From assembly GCF_052857255.1 (NCBI RefSeq), contig NC_135505.1, positions 49,165,507 to 49,229,506 of the forward strand: 64,000 bases of DNA, read 5' to 3'. Source of the stretch: Amblyomma americanum (taxonomy: Eukaryota > Arthropoda > Arachnida > Ixodida > Ixodidae). Positions 1 to 9,394 of this stretch are shown here, one piece after another (position 1 is the first letter of the stretch; each line of letters starts with the position of its first letter). The notes under the pieces were generated by a model, which did no database searches, had not been told where the DNA came from, and saw only the letters and a list, made by a program, of their open reading frames with translations. The position numbers and the translations under genes were made by a program.

Positions 1-162
1 CCGGCCGGATTTTTCGTAATTATACCTCGCCTCTGGACGGGCCCTAAGAACCGCCAACGGGACGTCATCCGGATGAAGCTGAGGACCCTCGTATGGAAGG
101 AGATTAGTCTTAAGGAGGGCAGTCAAAGCGCTTTCATCCGAAGCGACGGGAGTCGACGACAT
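1..162 (-). CDS. Partial open frame at left edge, unknown protein N-terminus
   Basis: On the minus strand an ATG at 162-160 opens a frame of 54 codons that runs to base 1 with no stop. It begins MSSTPVASDESALTALL and continues with an acidic/proline stretch (around PYEGPQLHPDD) and a basic end. Codon use is balanced, with no low-complexity sequence. The upstream in-frame codons do not clearly extend it, so the ATG is a reasonable start. I do not recognise the family. In this setting it could be the N-terminus of a retroelement gag or ORF1, or a host exon. The C-terminal part lies outside the window. The reading frame is seen directly; that it is a gene is inference. Confidence 0.35.
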   Translation of the reverse strand, partial: MSSTPVASDESALTALLKTNLLPYEGPQLHPDDVPLAVLRARPEARYNYEKSGR

Positions 163-1199
163 TATGCGCATTATGTATGGCCGCAGCCCAAACAATGCTG
201 CCGTATTTGTGGGTATTAGCGGCGTTCTGAAGCAGTTGTGAAATAGGCATTGTTTTTTTCTTCTTGCTTATAAGAATCCACTAAAGTTACTTTTGCGATC
301 CCAGCAGATCCTGATTTAGATATTTGCATAAGGTAGAAAGTTGCAAATAACAAACTAAAATCGGAAAATGAAGTGCAAGCTATTTCGTTACTTAGTAAAG
401 AAAGAAGGCTTAAAGTTTAACAGGCCACGTGCTCCACAAGATGTAGATTTCACTGTTGTGTTTAGCTTTCGTATTATCGCCATATGACAACTAGAATACG
501 GTAAAACTTGGAAATCGGATAACTTGCTTAGAAAAAAGAAATTGCTGAAGTGAATAGAAAGCGGGCATGCTGCAGATGTCGTAAATTAAATGATTCCTGG
601 GATAGGGATAGGATAGGGAGTAGGTATACTTGGTGTGCTCTAATAATGTATTTCTGTAGCACTCCGATACGAAATATTAGTGGAACGCACTGCGTACGGC
701 TGTTGCCTTCCACTTGTGCTTTGTTTCGGCACATTACAGAACTACTATACATTCACGGTTTGCACGCCGACCCAAGTGGCAGCGGCGACTGAAATCTCAG
801 CCGGCCTCAGTAACACTCCTAGGAGAATTTTATATCTACAGGCAACTTAGTAGTACGCAGGGAATAAGGACACAGGAGACTAATTCAAGTAATCCCTTCT
901 ACAAGTTTCGAGTTTATTGCGTAAGGCATACAGTGATAGTGAATACAAGAAAATCAGTACAGAAGGAGGTTCCATAGTACACGACTGTCGGGGCGATCTC
1001 CTAGAGCAAAGCAAGTAGGGTAAAATTGCAAACAATGGAAGGCAGTGAATCAAGTAGTTAGCATAAATTTACAGCCTACAAAAAAGCGATGGAGACAATA
1101 TTATTTGTGAAAAACAAAACAAAAAGTATGTATAGTAACAGCTTTGATATATAATTAAAAGAAAATGAAATTTTAAACAGGGGTTACTACTGTTTAGGC
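163..1199. other. No recognisable gene
   Basis: AT-rich sequence with only short chance frames (all under 90 codons, none with a recognisable motif). No RNA gene or clear repeat was seen. Confidence 0.5.
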
Positions 1200-1487
1200 A
1201 TGTGAACTACACGGCAAATTAATTAAATACACTTTGATGCGATGATGAAATAAGTGAACAGTAACGACGCTTTAGTTTCACATGGTAACTTATTCCAACA
1301 GGATATGCCGGCAAATATTGTGGTAAATTTTCCATGATTAGTCCTCACTTAATGAAAAGGAGATTATTACGCTCTTGAAACCAAATATGATTGGTATTTA
1401 TAAGCTGATCAGTAAAGTCGTCAATATGAGCGTGATGATTAATTTGCTTGTACATATAATGATGGATAATTTCGCACTGAATAATTG

Positions 1488-1892
1488 TTAAAGTGGAAGT
1501 ATGCGCAATAAAAGATAAAATGGTAAAGACGGTGTTTGGAATGAAATGAATGACATGAGCCTGATGGCTTGCTTCTGAAGGCGCAGAAGTCTTTCGGTGT
1601 GTGTCAAATATGTACTTTCCGTGCAGGATAAGCAGTAGCTAAGGCAACTGTGGATATATGCATAATATAATGAACATATGAGGTGCGGTTGAAAATATGC
1701 ACGTGTTCTGATTATGATATGCATGCCAAAGGAAACATTGTGCATGAATGATTGAACATGGAGATAAAACTTCAAGTGCTTATCTAAAGTGACGCCCAGA
1801 AATCTGAATGTTTCGGAAATAGGCAGGACATCGTTATCGAGTGTTAGTGATGGCGGAATATTTTTGATCGTGAGAGGAGAGTGAAATAGCAT
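1488..1892 (-). pseudogene. LINE-B reverse transcriptase C-terminal fragment
   Basis: A 134-codon open stretch within LINE-B. It has the motif FRFLGVTLDKHLKF near residue 30, the 'LGV.ld..l.w..H' block that follows the catalytic site in CR1/Jockey/R1-type reverse transcriptases, followed by helical thumb sequence. It is not an independent gene; the apparent start ATG is internal to the old ORF2. Confidence 0.65.
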
Positions 1893-2094
1893 GAAAGTTC
1901 TTCTTTAGGGTTCATTTGCAGCATGTCGTTTTTTAACCGCTGGCTAATATTATATCTATGTTAAGTTTATACTGAAGTGCGGTGGCGGATTGGTCGCAAA
2001 TGGTCGTATCGTCCGCATATAACACGCACTTTGTGTGATTTAGTGCAACAGGTAGATCAATAATGAACGTTAAAAACAGTAACGGGCCTAGTAT

Positions 2095-2314
2095 TGGTTT
2101 GGTTTATGGGGGTTTAACGTCCCAAAGCGACTCAGGCTATGAGGGACACCGTAGTGAAGGGCTCCGAAGATTTCGACCACGTGGGGTTCTTTAACGTGCA
2201 CTGATATCGCACAATACACGGGCCTCTAGAATTTCGCCTTCATAGAAATTCCACCAGCGCGGCCGGGATCGAACCCGCGTTTTTCGCCGTAACTACTGAG
2301 CCACCGCGGCGGGT
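2095..2314 (-). repeat. Tick tRNA-headed SINE, minus strand, inserted in LINE-B
   Basis: Read on the minus strand it starts with the tRNA-like head CCGCCGCGGTGGCTCAGTAG (A-box region) and a B-box-like GGGTTCGATCCC, then the body typical of this family: GAAATTCTAGAGGCCCGTGT, TGCACGTTAAAGAACCCCA, GGTCGAAAT, and an end at CATAAACCAAACC. It is flanked by CTAGTAT (2088-2094) and CTAGTGT (2315-2321), a likely 7-bp target duplication with one mismatch. SINEs of this kind are transcribed by RNA polymerase III and mobilised by LINE proteins (known biology). Confidence 0.85.
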
Positions 2315-2419
2315 CTAGTGTGGATCCCTACGAGACACCTTGCTTTACAAGCCTGAGGGGTAGAAAAAGTGCCATTTATAACAACAGCTCGTGATGGCAA
2401 ATCAAGTGCCGCATCTACA

Positions 2420-4235
2420 CCGAGCCGAAAACTCAACTAAGGCGGCGGAAGGTAAAAGCCTCAAAAAACAAGAAATGGACGACCCCTAAAAGCAGCTAAT
2501 TTCAAAGCCACTGTCCACACACGTAAGAAAGAAAAAATTTCCATTTTCTTCTAGAGTAAAACGGAAAAAGCTTCGGGCCTTTGGGCTGCACCATGAAATT
2601 ATAAGGGTTCCCTTCTACGTTTTTATTTGGAAGCTGTGATGCCAAGAGGCAGAGGGGAATTTTTTCTCAGAAAAGGAATTGGAAGCAGCAGCAAAACAAA
2701 TTGAGAAAGTAATTTTTGAGGATAAGGAAACAGAATGGACTCATACCAAATTAACTCGATTACTTGAGCTAGAGCTAGCTAAGGTGCTAGTAAAGCCAAA
2801 AGGGAAAAGACGCTAATCCAAGAGTTGGTGGGATTAGGAGGTCAAGAGGGCGGTAGAGAAACGTCAAGAAGCGTCCAGGGAACACAGCTATTCCAAGAAG
2901 AGGGGGGGACCAGAAGTTGAAGTAGACAAAAACTAGGATACCTTCATAAACTGCAGAAGAGAAGCATCCTATTCGATTAATGAGAAAATTAGAAGAAAGC
3001 GTGCCCAGTGTACCTTAAAGGTAAATAAAAAAGATAAAAAGCAGCTAAAATTCTGGAAACATCTAAATACAATAAGTAATAAGACAAGGCTAGAGCAAAG
3101 GTTCATTGTTACAGATCAGCGTATTTGACTAGAAGGGGATGAAGCAATGAAACACATAGGAACATGGATGACAGAAAAATTTTAAGAAAGAAATGTTTCA
3201 CACAATATATCGTAGGAGAATAGACCGGTTACTGCAGTTGCTTCACTTGAGAAAAGAGTGTAGGAAAGGGCAGAGAAGTTTCCTAGTGGCACGTCAACAG
3301 AACCAGATGGTATTCCGATCATGTTAATAAAGAAGCTAGGACCAAAATCCTAACAAACATTAATGCAGGTAGTTAATAAAATGATAGTGGATGGCAAAGT
3401 CCTCGATGAATGGCAATTAAGTAGAATGAACATGATATATAAGGGAAAGAGGAACAAAGCTGACTTATCTATCCACCGTCTCATAACAGCACATCTGTGG
3501 TTTACAGGGTGGTGATGCAGATCAGACTGCAGGCTTGGGTGGAGAACGAGGGGGTGCTAGGGGAGCAACAAAATGGGTTCCGGAAATAAAGGTGGTTGGA
3601 AGACAATCTGTTTTCATCGACGCAGTGTATAGAGATTGCTGAAAAGGAACACGGGCCCCTATGGCTAGCATTCTGGATATTAAGAGAGCCTACGACAACG
3701 TTATTCAAGAGTATCTGTGGAACATGCTGGGCACATTGGATGTTGAAGATGGAGTAATTAATCTTTTAAAACGTAAATATAAAGGTACCAGAGTGCTTAT
3801 AAAACGGGAGAAAATGTATCAGAGCCTGCAGAGATATAGCGGGAGCTTAGGCAAGGATGTCTTCTGTCTCCTTTGTTGTTCATGTTGTACCTGCAAGGTT
3901 TGGAGACCAAGCTAGAGAGGAGCGGGCTAGGCTTCAACCTTTGTTTTTTCAAGCAAGGAGAATTGATTAAAGACTCATTACCGAGACTAATATACGCCGA
4001 TGATATAGCGCTAATGGCTGATAGCAAGGAAGATTTACAGATGTTGATAGACATAAGTGGTACGGAGGGAGATATGTTTCAAATTTAGTAAGAAAAAATC
4101 TGCAATCAAGATATTTAATGATGAGGTCGGCGAGCATAGAATACACGAGTTCACGCTAGAAGTAGTGGAACAGTACAAGAATATTTATGTGTGGTTAAGT
4201 AACGGTGCTGAGTATCTGACAGAGCATGAAAAATG
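2420..4235 (+). mobile_element. LINE-A copy 1, 5' half (reverse transcriptase), decayed
   Basis: Plus-strand remnants follow the order of a LINE ORF2. A basic linker lies near 2800-3080. The block 'GPDGIP..lik.lG' is near 3300-3350, and 'LdEWq..rMn.IyKgKGnKad' near 3400-3460. The motif-A region LDIKRAYDNV is in the frame at 3661-3915, and YADDIALMADSKEDLQML in the frame at 3873-4088. Several frameshifts and stops separate these pieces. The remaining ORF2 C-terminus lies at 10653-11593, beyond the inserted Gypsy-1 element: the reading EYLTEHEK up to base 4230 continues as asrNAAVMKNRALWNYNRYEV after 10653. The 5' border is approximate and no endonuclease was recognised. Confidence 0.8.
3661..4088 (+). 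pseudogene. LINE-A reverse transcriptase palm domain, frameshifted
   Basis: Two overlapping frames (3661-3915 and 3873-4088) together cover the palm of a non-LTR reverse transcriptase. The first has motif A (LDIKRAYDNV, with the catalytic Asp). The second has the catalytic YADD (YADDIALMAD) and a following helix. A frameshift near 3860-3880 destroys the segment that would hold the PQG motif. Non-functional. Confidence 0.75.
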
Positions 4236-4397
4236 TGCCACGCTGCTGACATTCTGCCGGCGCCACCTGGTGGCCGAACCTGCCTCCCAGCGTGTGGCCG
4301 AACGTCTTCTTTTGTCTCGAATGAGCGCGGTGGTTCGGTAAGCCTCGCCCCAGTAAACGGCTGTGTTTCCAGCTTCTTGCTACGTTTGTCGGTGGCA
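4236..4397 (+). repeat. Gypsy-1 5' LTR
   Basis: A 162-bp LTR beginning TGCCACGCTGCTGAC and ending with CCCCAGTAAACGGCTGTGTT and GCTTCTTGCTACGTTTGTCGGTGGCA. The same end sequence recurs at 10573-10647 with few changes. The middle (about 4251-4321) has no counterpart in the 3' copy. Confidence 0.85.
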
Positions 4398-4399
4398 TT

Positions 4400-4418
4400 T
4401 GGTGGAGCCGTGCTGGGT
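4400..4418 (+). promoter_or_regulatory. Gypsy-1 putative primer-binding site
   Basis: TGGTGGAGCCGTGCTGGGT begins 2 bases after the LTR. A TGG start complementary to a tRNA CCA end is the usual form. The independent Gypsy-3 element has TGGTGGAGGTGCGGGGT at the same place, which supports the assignment. The tRNA used is not determined. Confidence 0.6.
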
Positions 4419-4426
4419 ACCATACC

Positions 4427-5565
4427 ATGTACGCTGACCCCGTCGAAATCCTTGACGCTTCTCCCCGACGTGCGGACGCCACACCTGTCCACAAAGCCAG
4501 CCGTCGCCTGCGAGGCCTGCAACCCGAGTTTGAGCCACTGACAAGGCCTGTGCAAGCTATGACTTCCAACAGTGGCAGCCAGACAGGTCAGTACTCTGGC
4601 AGTGCCCCGCCATTCGTCCTTCTCGCACCTCGGTCACCAGCATCCTTCCACGGCTACCAGTTCGAGGATGTTGAAGATTGGTTTGCCACTTTTGACCGGG
4701 TTAGTCCATTCAACCAATGGGACGACGAGCGGAAACTTATGAATGTTTATTTCGCGCTGCAAGACTCGGCGAAAACGTGGTTCGAGAACCACAAGGCATC
4801 CCTTTCCAACTGGGCAGATTTTCGCCGTGAGCTACTCGCTACATTCAGCTCGAACGAGCGAAAGGAAAATCCTGACATTTTCTTTCGCTCCAGGTCACAG
4901 CAGTCCAACGAGAGCGTGGTCATGTTTAATGAGGACATGACCCGCCTCTTCAATCGAGGCGACCCGGCCATGCCGAAGCTACAAAGGTGTGGCACCTTAT
5001 GCGTTGAGTAAAGGAACAGCTGTTTGCTGGCCTCATGCGTGACCCTCCGAGAACCGTCGCTGCCTTCGCCAAGGAAGCTACGAGCATGGAACGTTCATTG
5101 CGGGAAAGAAGTGCCCAATACGGCCGTCAGGCAAATGTAGCGGCCGCTTACTACTGCACGTCATTACCAGGTCCCGGGGATGAGGCGCTGCGAGAGCTTG
5201 TGCGGAGCATTGTCCGCGAAGAACTGCTACAGCTCCACTTGGATGCTCCGTCGGCAAGCATACGTTCTACAGGCGATGTCCTCCGTGACGAAATTAGGCG
5301 AGTGGTGCAGCCACCACCAGCACCACTATCGGAGCCGCACGTGATGTCCTACAGCGATGCCTTGCGCCGACCTGACCCCGCGCCGCAAGCGTTTCGCCCC
5401 GTTGCCGAACGACGACCCCCCCATCGTTACCTGCGTCCCGTCGCGCAGCAGCAGCAGAGCCTGTGCTCTCCTTTCAGCAAAGCGCACGTATGGCGAACAT
5501 CCAACGATCGCCCACTCTGCTACCACTGCTGTGAGCCCGGCCATATTCTGCGGAATTGCCCGTAA
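4427..5565 (+). pseudogene. Gypsy-1 gag (capsid and zinc-knuckle nucleocapsid), broken
   Basis: Two consecutive frames, 4427-5011 and 5035-5565. The first, starting at the ATG 30 bases after the LTR, contains a retrotransposon gag capsid-type region: FHGYQFEDVEDWFATFDRV at about residues 73-91, then the 'W..F...l...F' helix block. It stops at TAA-region 5009-5011. The second continues the gag with an 'EELLQL' helical linker and a C-terminal CCHC zinc knuckle, CYHCCEPGHILRNC (C-x2-C-x4-H-x4-C), about residues 162-175. Gag packages element RNA in cytoplasmic particles (family knowledge). The break between the frames, and the later stops in pol, make this a pseudogene, although the knuckle residues are all intact. 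Confidence 0.85.
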
Positions 5566-5678
5566 CGGCGGCTGGGTTTGAGAGGATTCCCACCGGATGC
5601 ACCTCTACCGCGCTATTGTGAAAGACCGCAGAACATAAAGGAGTACCTGGCCACTCAGGTGCTGCCCCTGACCTCGCA

Positions 5679-6380
5679 GTGGTGCCAATCGTGATCGCCG
5701 TCCCCGAGGCGCTTTGCTTCGCCCAGTCGGCCCTCATCCTCTGGTCAGTTCAGAGGCACGTCCCCTCGCCGGGAAAATTGAAGACGGCGTCCTCCCGTGG
5801 TAGGGCCGCCGCCACTGCACAGAGTCAACAGCCTCCACCCCACGATTCGACGCGAAGGCCCGAGCGGCGACGACCCGATCCGACGTGCTGCGAACGATCA
5901 GTTGCTGCTGAAATTTTAGTAACCGCCGACAGTCATGAAGTGACCGCACTCGTTGATACCGGCGCTGATTTTTCTGTGATGAGCAGGAAGCTCGCCGCAA
6001 CCCTCCGTAAGGTTCTGACGCCTTGGTGTGGACCCGTGATCCGCACCGCTGGTGGCCATGTAGTGACGCGGATCGGCGTCTGCAGCTGTCGCATCCAGAT
6101 CCGCAGTCTTACTTTAAGTTGTTCCTTTGCCGTATTACGTGACTGTTCGAAAGACCTCATTCTGGGCATGGATTTCCTTCAAGTGCATGTATGGTGCGGT
6201 CATCGATCTTCGGGAGCTCATGGTATCTTTTTCCGCACAGGGAGCCATTGACAGCAACACCGAGCACAGCAGAGTAATGTTGCGCGTATGTGACGACCAC
6301 ATAACGATCCCTCCGCGAGCCAGCAAGTTCGTCACAGTCGAGTGTAATGACAGCATCGACACTCTTGGGATCGCTTAAGC
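5679..6380 (+). pseudogene. Gypsy-1 aspartic protease region
   Basis: A frame at 5679-6251 has the retroviral-type protease active site ALVDTGADFSVMS (about residues 90-102) and the downstream LILGMDFL block (about residues 162-169) that marks the C-terminal part of pepsin-like retroelement proteases. A second frame (6127-6378) continues with a 'VTVECND' segment typical of the spacer before reverse transcriptase. The frame changes near 6180, where the open frame shifts. The catalytic Asp is present. Cleavage of Gag-Pol is the known family role; this copy cannot make a full polyprotein. Confidence 0.8.
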
Positions 6381-6534
6381 GAACGTGTCGCTGCTACTTG
6401 CTCGACAAGTTTGTGTCGCTCGAGGCCTAGTAGAACCTGCCAACGGTCGCACCGACATCTTAATCACCAACTTTACCAGTGAAACAGCATTTAACGAAGA
6501 CAGCGGTCATCGCTTATTGTGATGAGCCTGGAGA

Positions 6535-7380
6535 GTGTATCAGTGCTCTTTGTCCACCGCGTCAGACCTCGACGAGACGACGGCTACAGCCATTCCACCC
6601 GACGTAAACCCGTACCTCTCGGCCAGTCCGAAACGCTGCGTGAAAAACCTTATCTCTTCCTTCCATGACTGTTTTGCATTGACTTCCAAGGTACGAGAGA
6701 CGCCGCTTACCAAGCACCTAATTATCGTTGCTGAAGACCAAACACCACTATGCCAGCGCCCTTATCGCATGTCTTCAAAAGAATGTGACGCCATCCGCCG
6801 TCAGGTTACACAAATGCCCCAAGGCGACGTCATACAACCATCCACAAGCCCCTGGGCATCGCCTGTTGTCCTCGTAACGAAGAAAGATGGCACCCTCAGG
6901 TTCTGCGTGGATTACAGACGCCTCAATAACGTCGCGAAAAAGGGTGTGTATCCTGTGCCACGCATTGATGACTCCCTAGACCGCCTGTGCCATGCCACCT
7001 ACTTTTTTTACCTTGACCTCCGCAGTTGGTATTGGCAAATAGAGGTCGACGAACGCGACCGAGAGAAGACCGCCTTTATTACTCGCGACGGTTTGTATGA
7101 GGTTAAGGTGCTCCCTTTTTGCTTGTGCTCGGCCCCTGCCACATTCCAACGACTGATGGACACCGTGCTGTCTAGCCTGAAGTGGCAGTCGTGCCTCGTA
7201 TATCTCGACGATGTCGTGATTTTCTCTGACACGTTCGATGAGCACCTGAAACGTTTGCGTGCTGTTTTCGAAGCCATACATTGCGCTGGTCTCTCTCTTA
7301 AGCCAGAAAAATGTCACTTTGCGTTTCTTGGTCACATTCTCGAGGTGTTACTCCAGGCCTCGAAAAGACGGCCGCAGTAG
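6535..7380 (+). pseudogene. Gypsy-1 reverse transcriptase (fingers and palm)
   Basis: An open frame of 281 codons carries the Ty3/gypsy reverse transcriptase motifs in order. These are 'V.QPSTSPWASPVVLV.KKDG' near residue 100-120, FCVDYRRLNNVAKKG near 122-136, the motif-A region YFFYLDLRSWYWQIEV near 156-171 (catalytic Asp in LDL), 'KTAFITRDGLYEV', and the catalytic YLDDVVIFSD near 221-230. The stop at 7378-7380 follows a frameshift: the connection domain continues in the +1 frame at 7311. In active relatives the block after the A motif reads '..mPFGLcNAPaTFQ'; here it is LPFCLCSAPATFQ, with Gly replaced by Cys. Dead copy. Confidence 0.9.
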
Positions 7381-8066
7381 CTGCCTTCCCCAAGCCAACA
7401 GACAAACAGAGCCTGCGTCGTTTCTTGGGCCTCTGCGCGTACTATCGCCAGTTTGTTCACAATTTCTTTAAGATAGCACAGCCTCTGACCCACCTGACGA
7501 AAGACGCTGAAACCTTTTTCTGGTGAGAGGACCAGGGTAGAGCCTTCACGGAACTCAAGTTCCGTCTCCAATGTGCGCCTGCGCTTGGTCACTTCGACGA
7601 AGAGGCCGACATGTAACTGTACACTGATGCCAGTAACGTTGGTGTCGGTGCGGTCCTTGTTCAGCGACAGGATGGTCTAGAACGCGTGATTGCTTACGCC
7701 AGTCGCACTTTATCCCGTTCCGAAGTCAATTCCGCCACGGAAAAGGAATGTATGGCGGTGCTTTGGGAAATTACGAAATTTCGCCCGTACTTGTAAGGCC
7801 TCCCGTATCGGGTCCTGAGCGACCTTCATTCACTGTGTTGGCTGGCGAACCTGAAAGATCCCTCGGGGCGGCTTGCTCGATGGAGCCTTCGGTTACAAGA
7901 ATTTGATGTCGACATCGTGCAAAATTCAGGCCAGAAACACAGTGATGCTGACTGTCTCTCCCGCGCTCCTATTCCCTGCCCCACGGACGAGTCCGACGAC
8001 GATTCCGCTTTTCTCGGAGCTGTCACCACATCCACACTTGCCCGCCAACAGAGGGACGACTCCTAA
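7311..8066 (+). pseudogene. Gypsy-1 connection and RNase H domains
   Basis: The frame from 7311 carries the end of the reverse transcriptase ('RRFLGLCAYYRQFV', then the 'FFW' tether) and the RNase H domain, with in-frame stops at 7524 (TGA), 7614 (TAA), 7794 (TAA) and 8064 (TAA). Recognisable RNase H blocks are [14 protein letters not shown] directly after the second stop (first catalytic Asp), then '[11 protein letters not shown]' (catalytic Glu), then '[11 protein letters not shown]' (Asp). Degradation of the RNA strand during reverse transcription is the family role. The conserved catalytic residues have survived although the frame is broken four times. Confidence 0.85.
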
Positions 8067-8089
8067 CTGCTGCCCCTCATCGAGTACCT

Positions 8090-9300
8090 CGAGGGAACCG
8101 CTCAATCACCACCTCGACTCTGCCAAGCGCAGACTGTCATCGTTTTGCTTGCGCGATGGTGTCCTCTACAAAAAGGACTACGGCCCAACGGACACTGTCT
8201 ATCTGCTTGTATTGCCTACAACGCTTCGTGACGAAGTTCTGCGTGTGTGTCACGACGACCTTCCCTCGGGCCACCTCGGCTTTTCCCGCACGTTAGCGCG
8301 CATACGCCACAAGTACTACTGGCCCAGGCTTGCTGCGGTTGTCCACCGCTACGTGCGAACCTGTCGTGAGTGTCAGCGCCGGAAGACGCCGCCGACTAAA
8401 CCAGCCGGGCTCTTGCAGCCTATCGATCCCCCGCGCCTCCCATTTCAACAGGCCGGCATGGACTTACTATTTCCGGAGTCTTCCATGGGTAACCGTTATA
8501 TTGCTGTTGCCACTGACTATCTCAGCCGCTACTGTGAGACAAAGGTCCTTCCCCGTGGCACCGCCGCCGAAGTTGCACATTTTTTTCATTAACAACATTG
8601 TGCTTCGTCACGGAGCCCCACAGTCGTATTAACTGACAAGGGCACCACGTTTACGTCGGCACTTACAAGCGAGGTACTTCTACTCAGTGGCACCAGCCAT
8701 CGCAAGACCACAGCTTGCCATTCGCATGCAAACGGACTCACTTAGCGGCTTAACAAGACAATTGCCAATATGTTTTCTATGTATGTCGACGATGACCATG
8801 CGAACTGGGACCGGATACTGCCGTAAATCACGTTCGCGTACAACACTGCGCTACACGAAACAACGCGCTTCACTCGATTCCATTTGGAGCACGGTCGCGA
8901 ACCCTTGACCATGCTGGACGCCATGCTTCTTCCGGACCCTACTCCCTCTTCTGTCGTGGACGCTGAACAATTTGTTCCTGACGCCGAAGCCGCTCGCCAA
9001 GTTGCTCGACAGCGAATCCGGTGCCAACAACAACGCGACGCCGAGCGCTACAACCTCCGCCGCAGGGAGGTGATTTACACACCCTGTGACCAAGTCTGGG
9101 TGTGGAGTCAGATCCGTTTGCGAGGGCGCTCTGAGAAGCTTTTTCGCTGTTACTTTGGTCCATACCAGGTGTTACGCCGCCTCAGCGTGGTGACCTACGA
9201 GGTGCTCCCTCAAGAACTGTCCGGTCGTCTCGACAACCGACATCCGATGTAGTCCACGTAGCGCGAATGAAGCCATATTACTCCCGTTAACCCCTTTTCG
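8090..9300 (+). pseudogene. Gypsy-1 integrase with GPY/F-type C-terminus
   Basis: The frame at 7873-8592 from about codon 75 holds the HHCC zinc domain (HDDLPSGHLGFSRT, then CRECQRRK) and the start of the catalytic core (GMDLLFPES with Asp, then YIAVATDYLSRY with the second Asp region). The core continues in shifted frames through about 8590-8880. A frame at 8884-9252 gives the C-terminal part, including the GPY/F module (FGPYQVLRRLSVVTYEVLP, about residues 90-108). A GPY/F module is diagnostic of a broad set of Ty3/gypsy integrases. At least two frameshifts (near 8100 and 8590) break the reading. Confidence 0.85.
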
Positions 9301-9377
9301 CAAGGACACTCGCGCTGCTACCTTCCGTCTTACGTAAGTTTTTTCCCCTCGCGAGCGGCATCGGGTCGATGCCTCTT

Positions 9378-9390
9378 GGAAGGGAGGGGG
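9378..9390 (+). promoter_or_regulatory. Gypsy-1 polypurine tract
   Basis: GGAAGGGAGGGGG lies just 5' of the 3' LTR (starting TGCCAC at 9395). Such a tract primes plus-strand DNA synthesis in LTR elements. Confidence 0.75.
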
Positions 9391-9394
9391 CCAA

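Larger units (their letters stand above)
1200..2420 (-). mobile_element. LINE-B fragment: CR1/Jockey-type reverse transcriptase, decayed
   Basis: The minus strand encodes pieces of a non-LTR reverse transcriptase. Just left of the SINE it reads LGPLLFLTFIIDLP and then VLYADDTTI, the catalytic YADD motif (about 2090-1990). A 134-codon frame at 1892-1488 contains the post-catalytic block (SETFRFLGVTLDKHLKF) and the thumb region. Right of the SINE (2322-2420) the preceding block, with a damaged GVPQGS motif, is still recognisable. The known order GVPQGS-x-LGPLLF-YADD is therefore split by the SINE at 2095-2314. Stops and frameshifts rule out function. The endonuclease and ORF1 are absent, so this is a 5'-truncated dead copy. 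Its outer limits are approximate. Confidence 0.7.

Noticed and set aside
4151..4569. Two minus frames of 124-134 codons
   Set aside because: Antisense to the Gypsy-1 LTR and gag start; no independent support.
5326..5737. Minus frames over Gypsy-1 gag
   Set aside because: Antisense shadows of gag; no motif.
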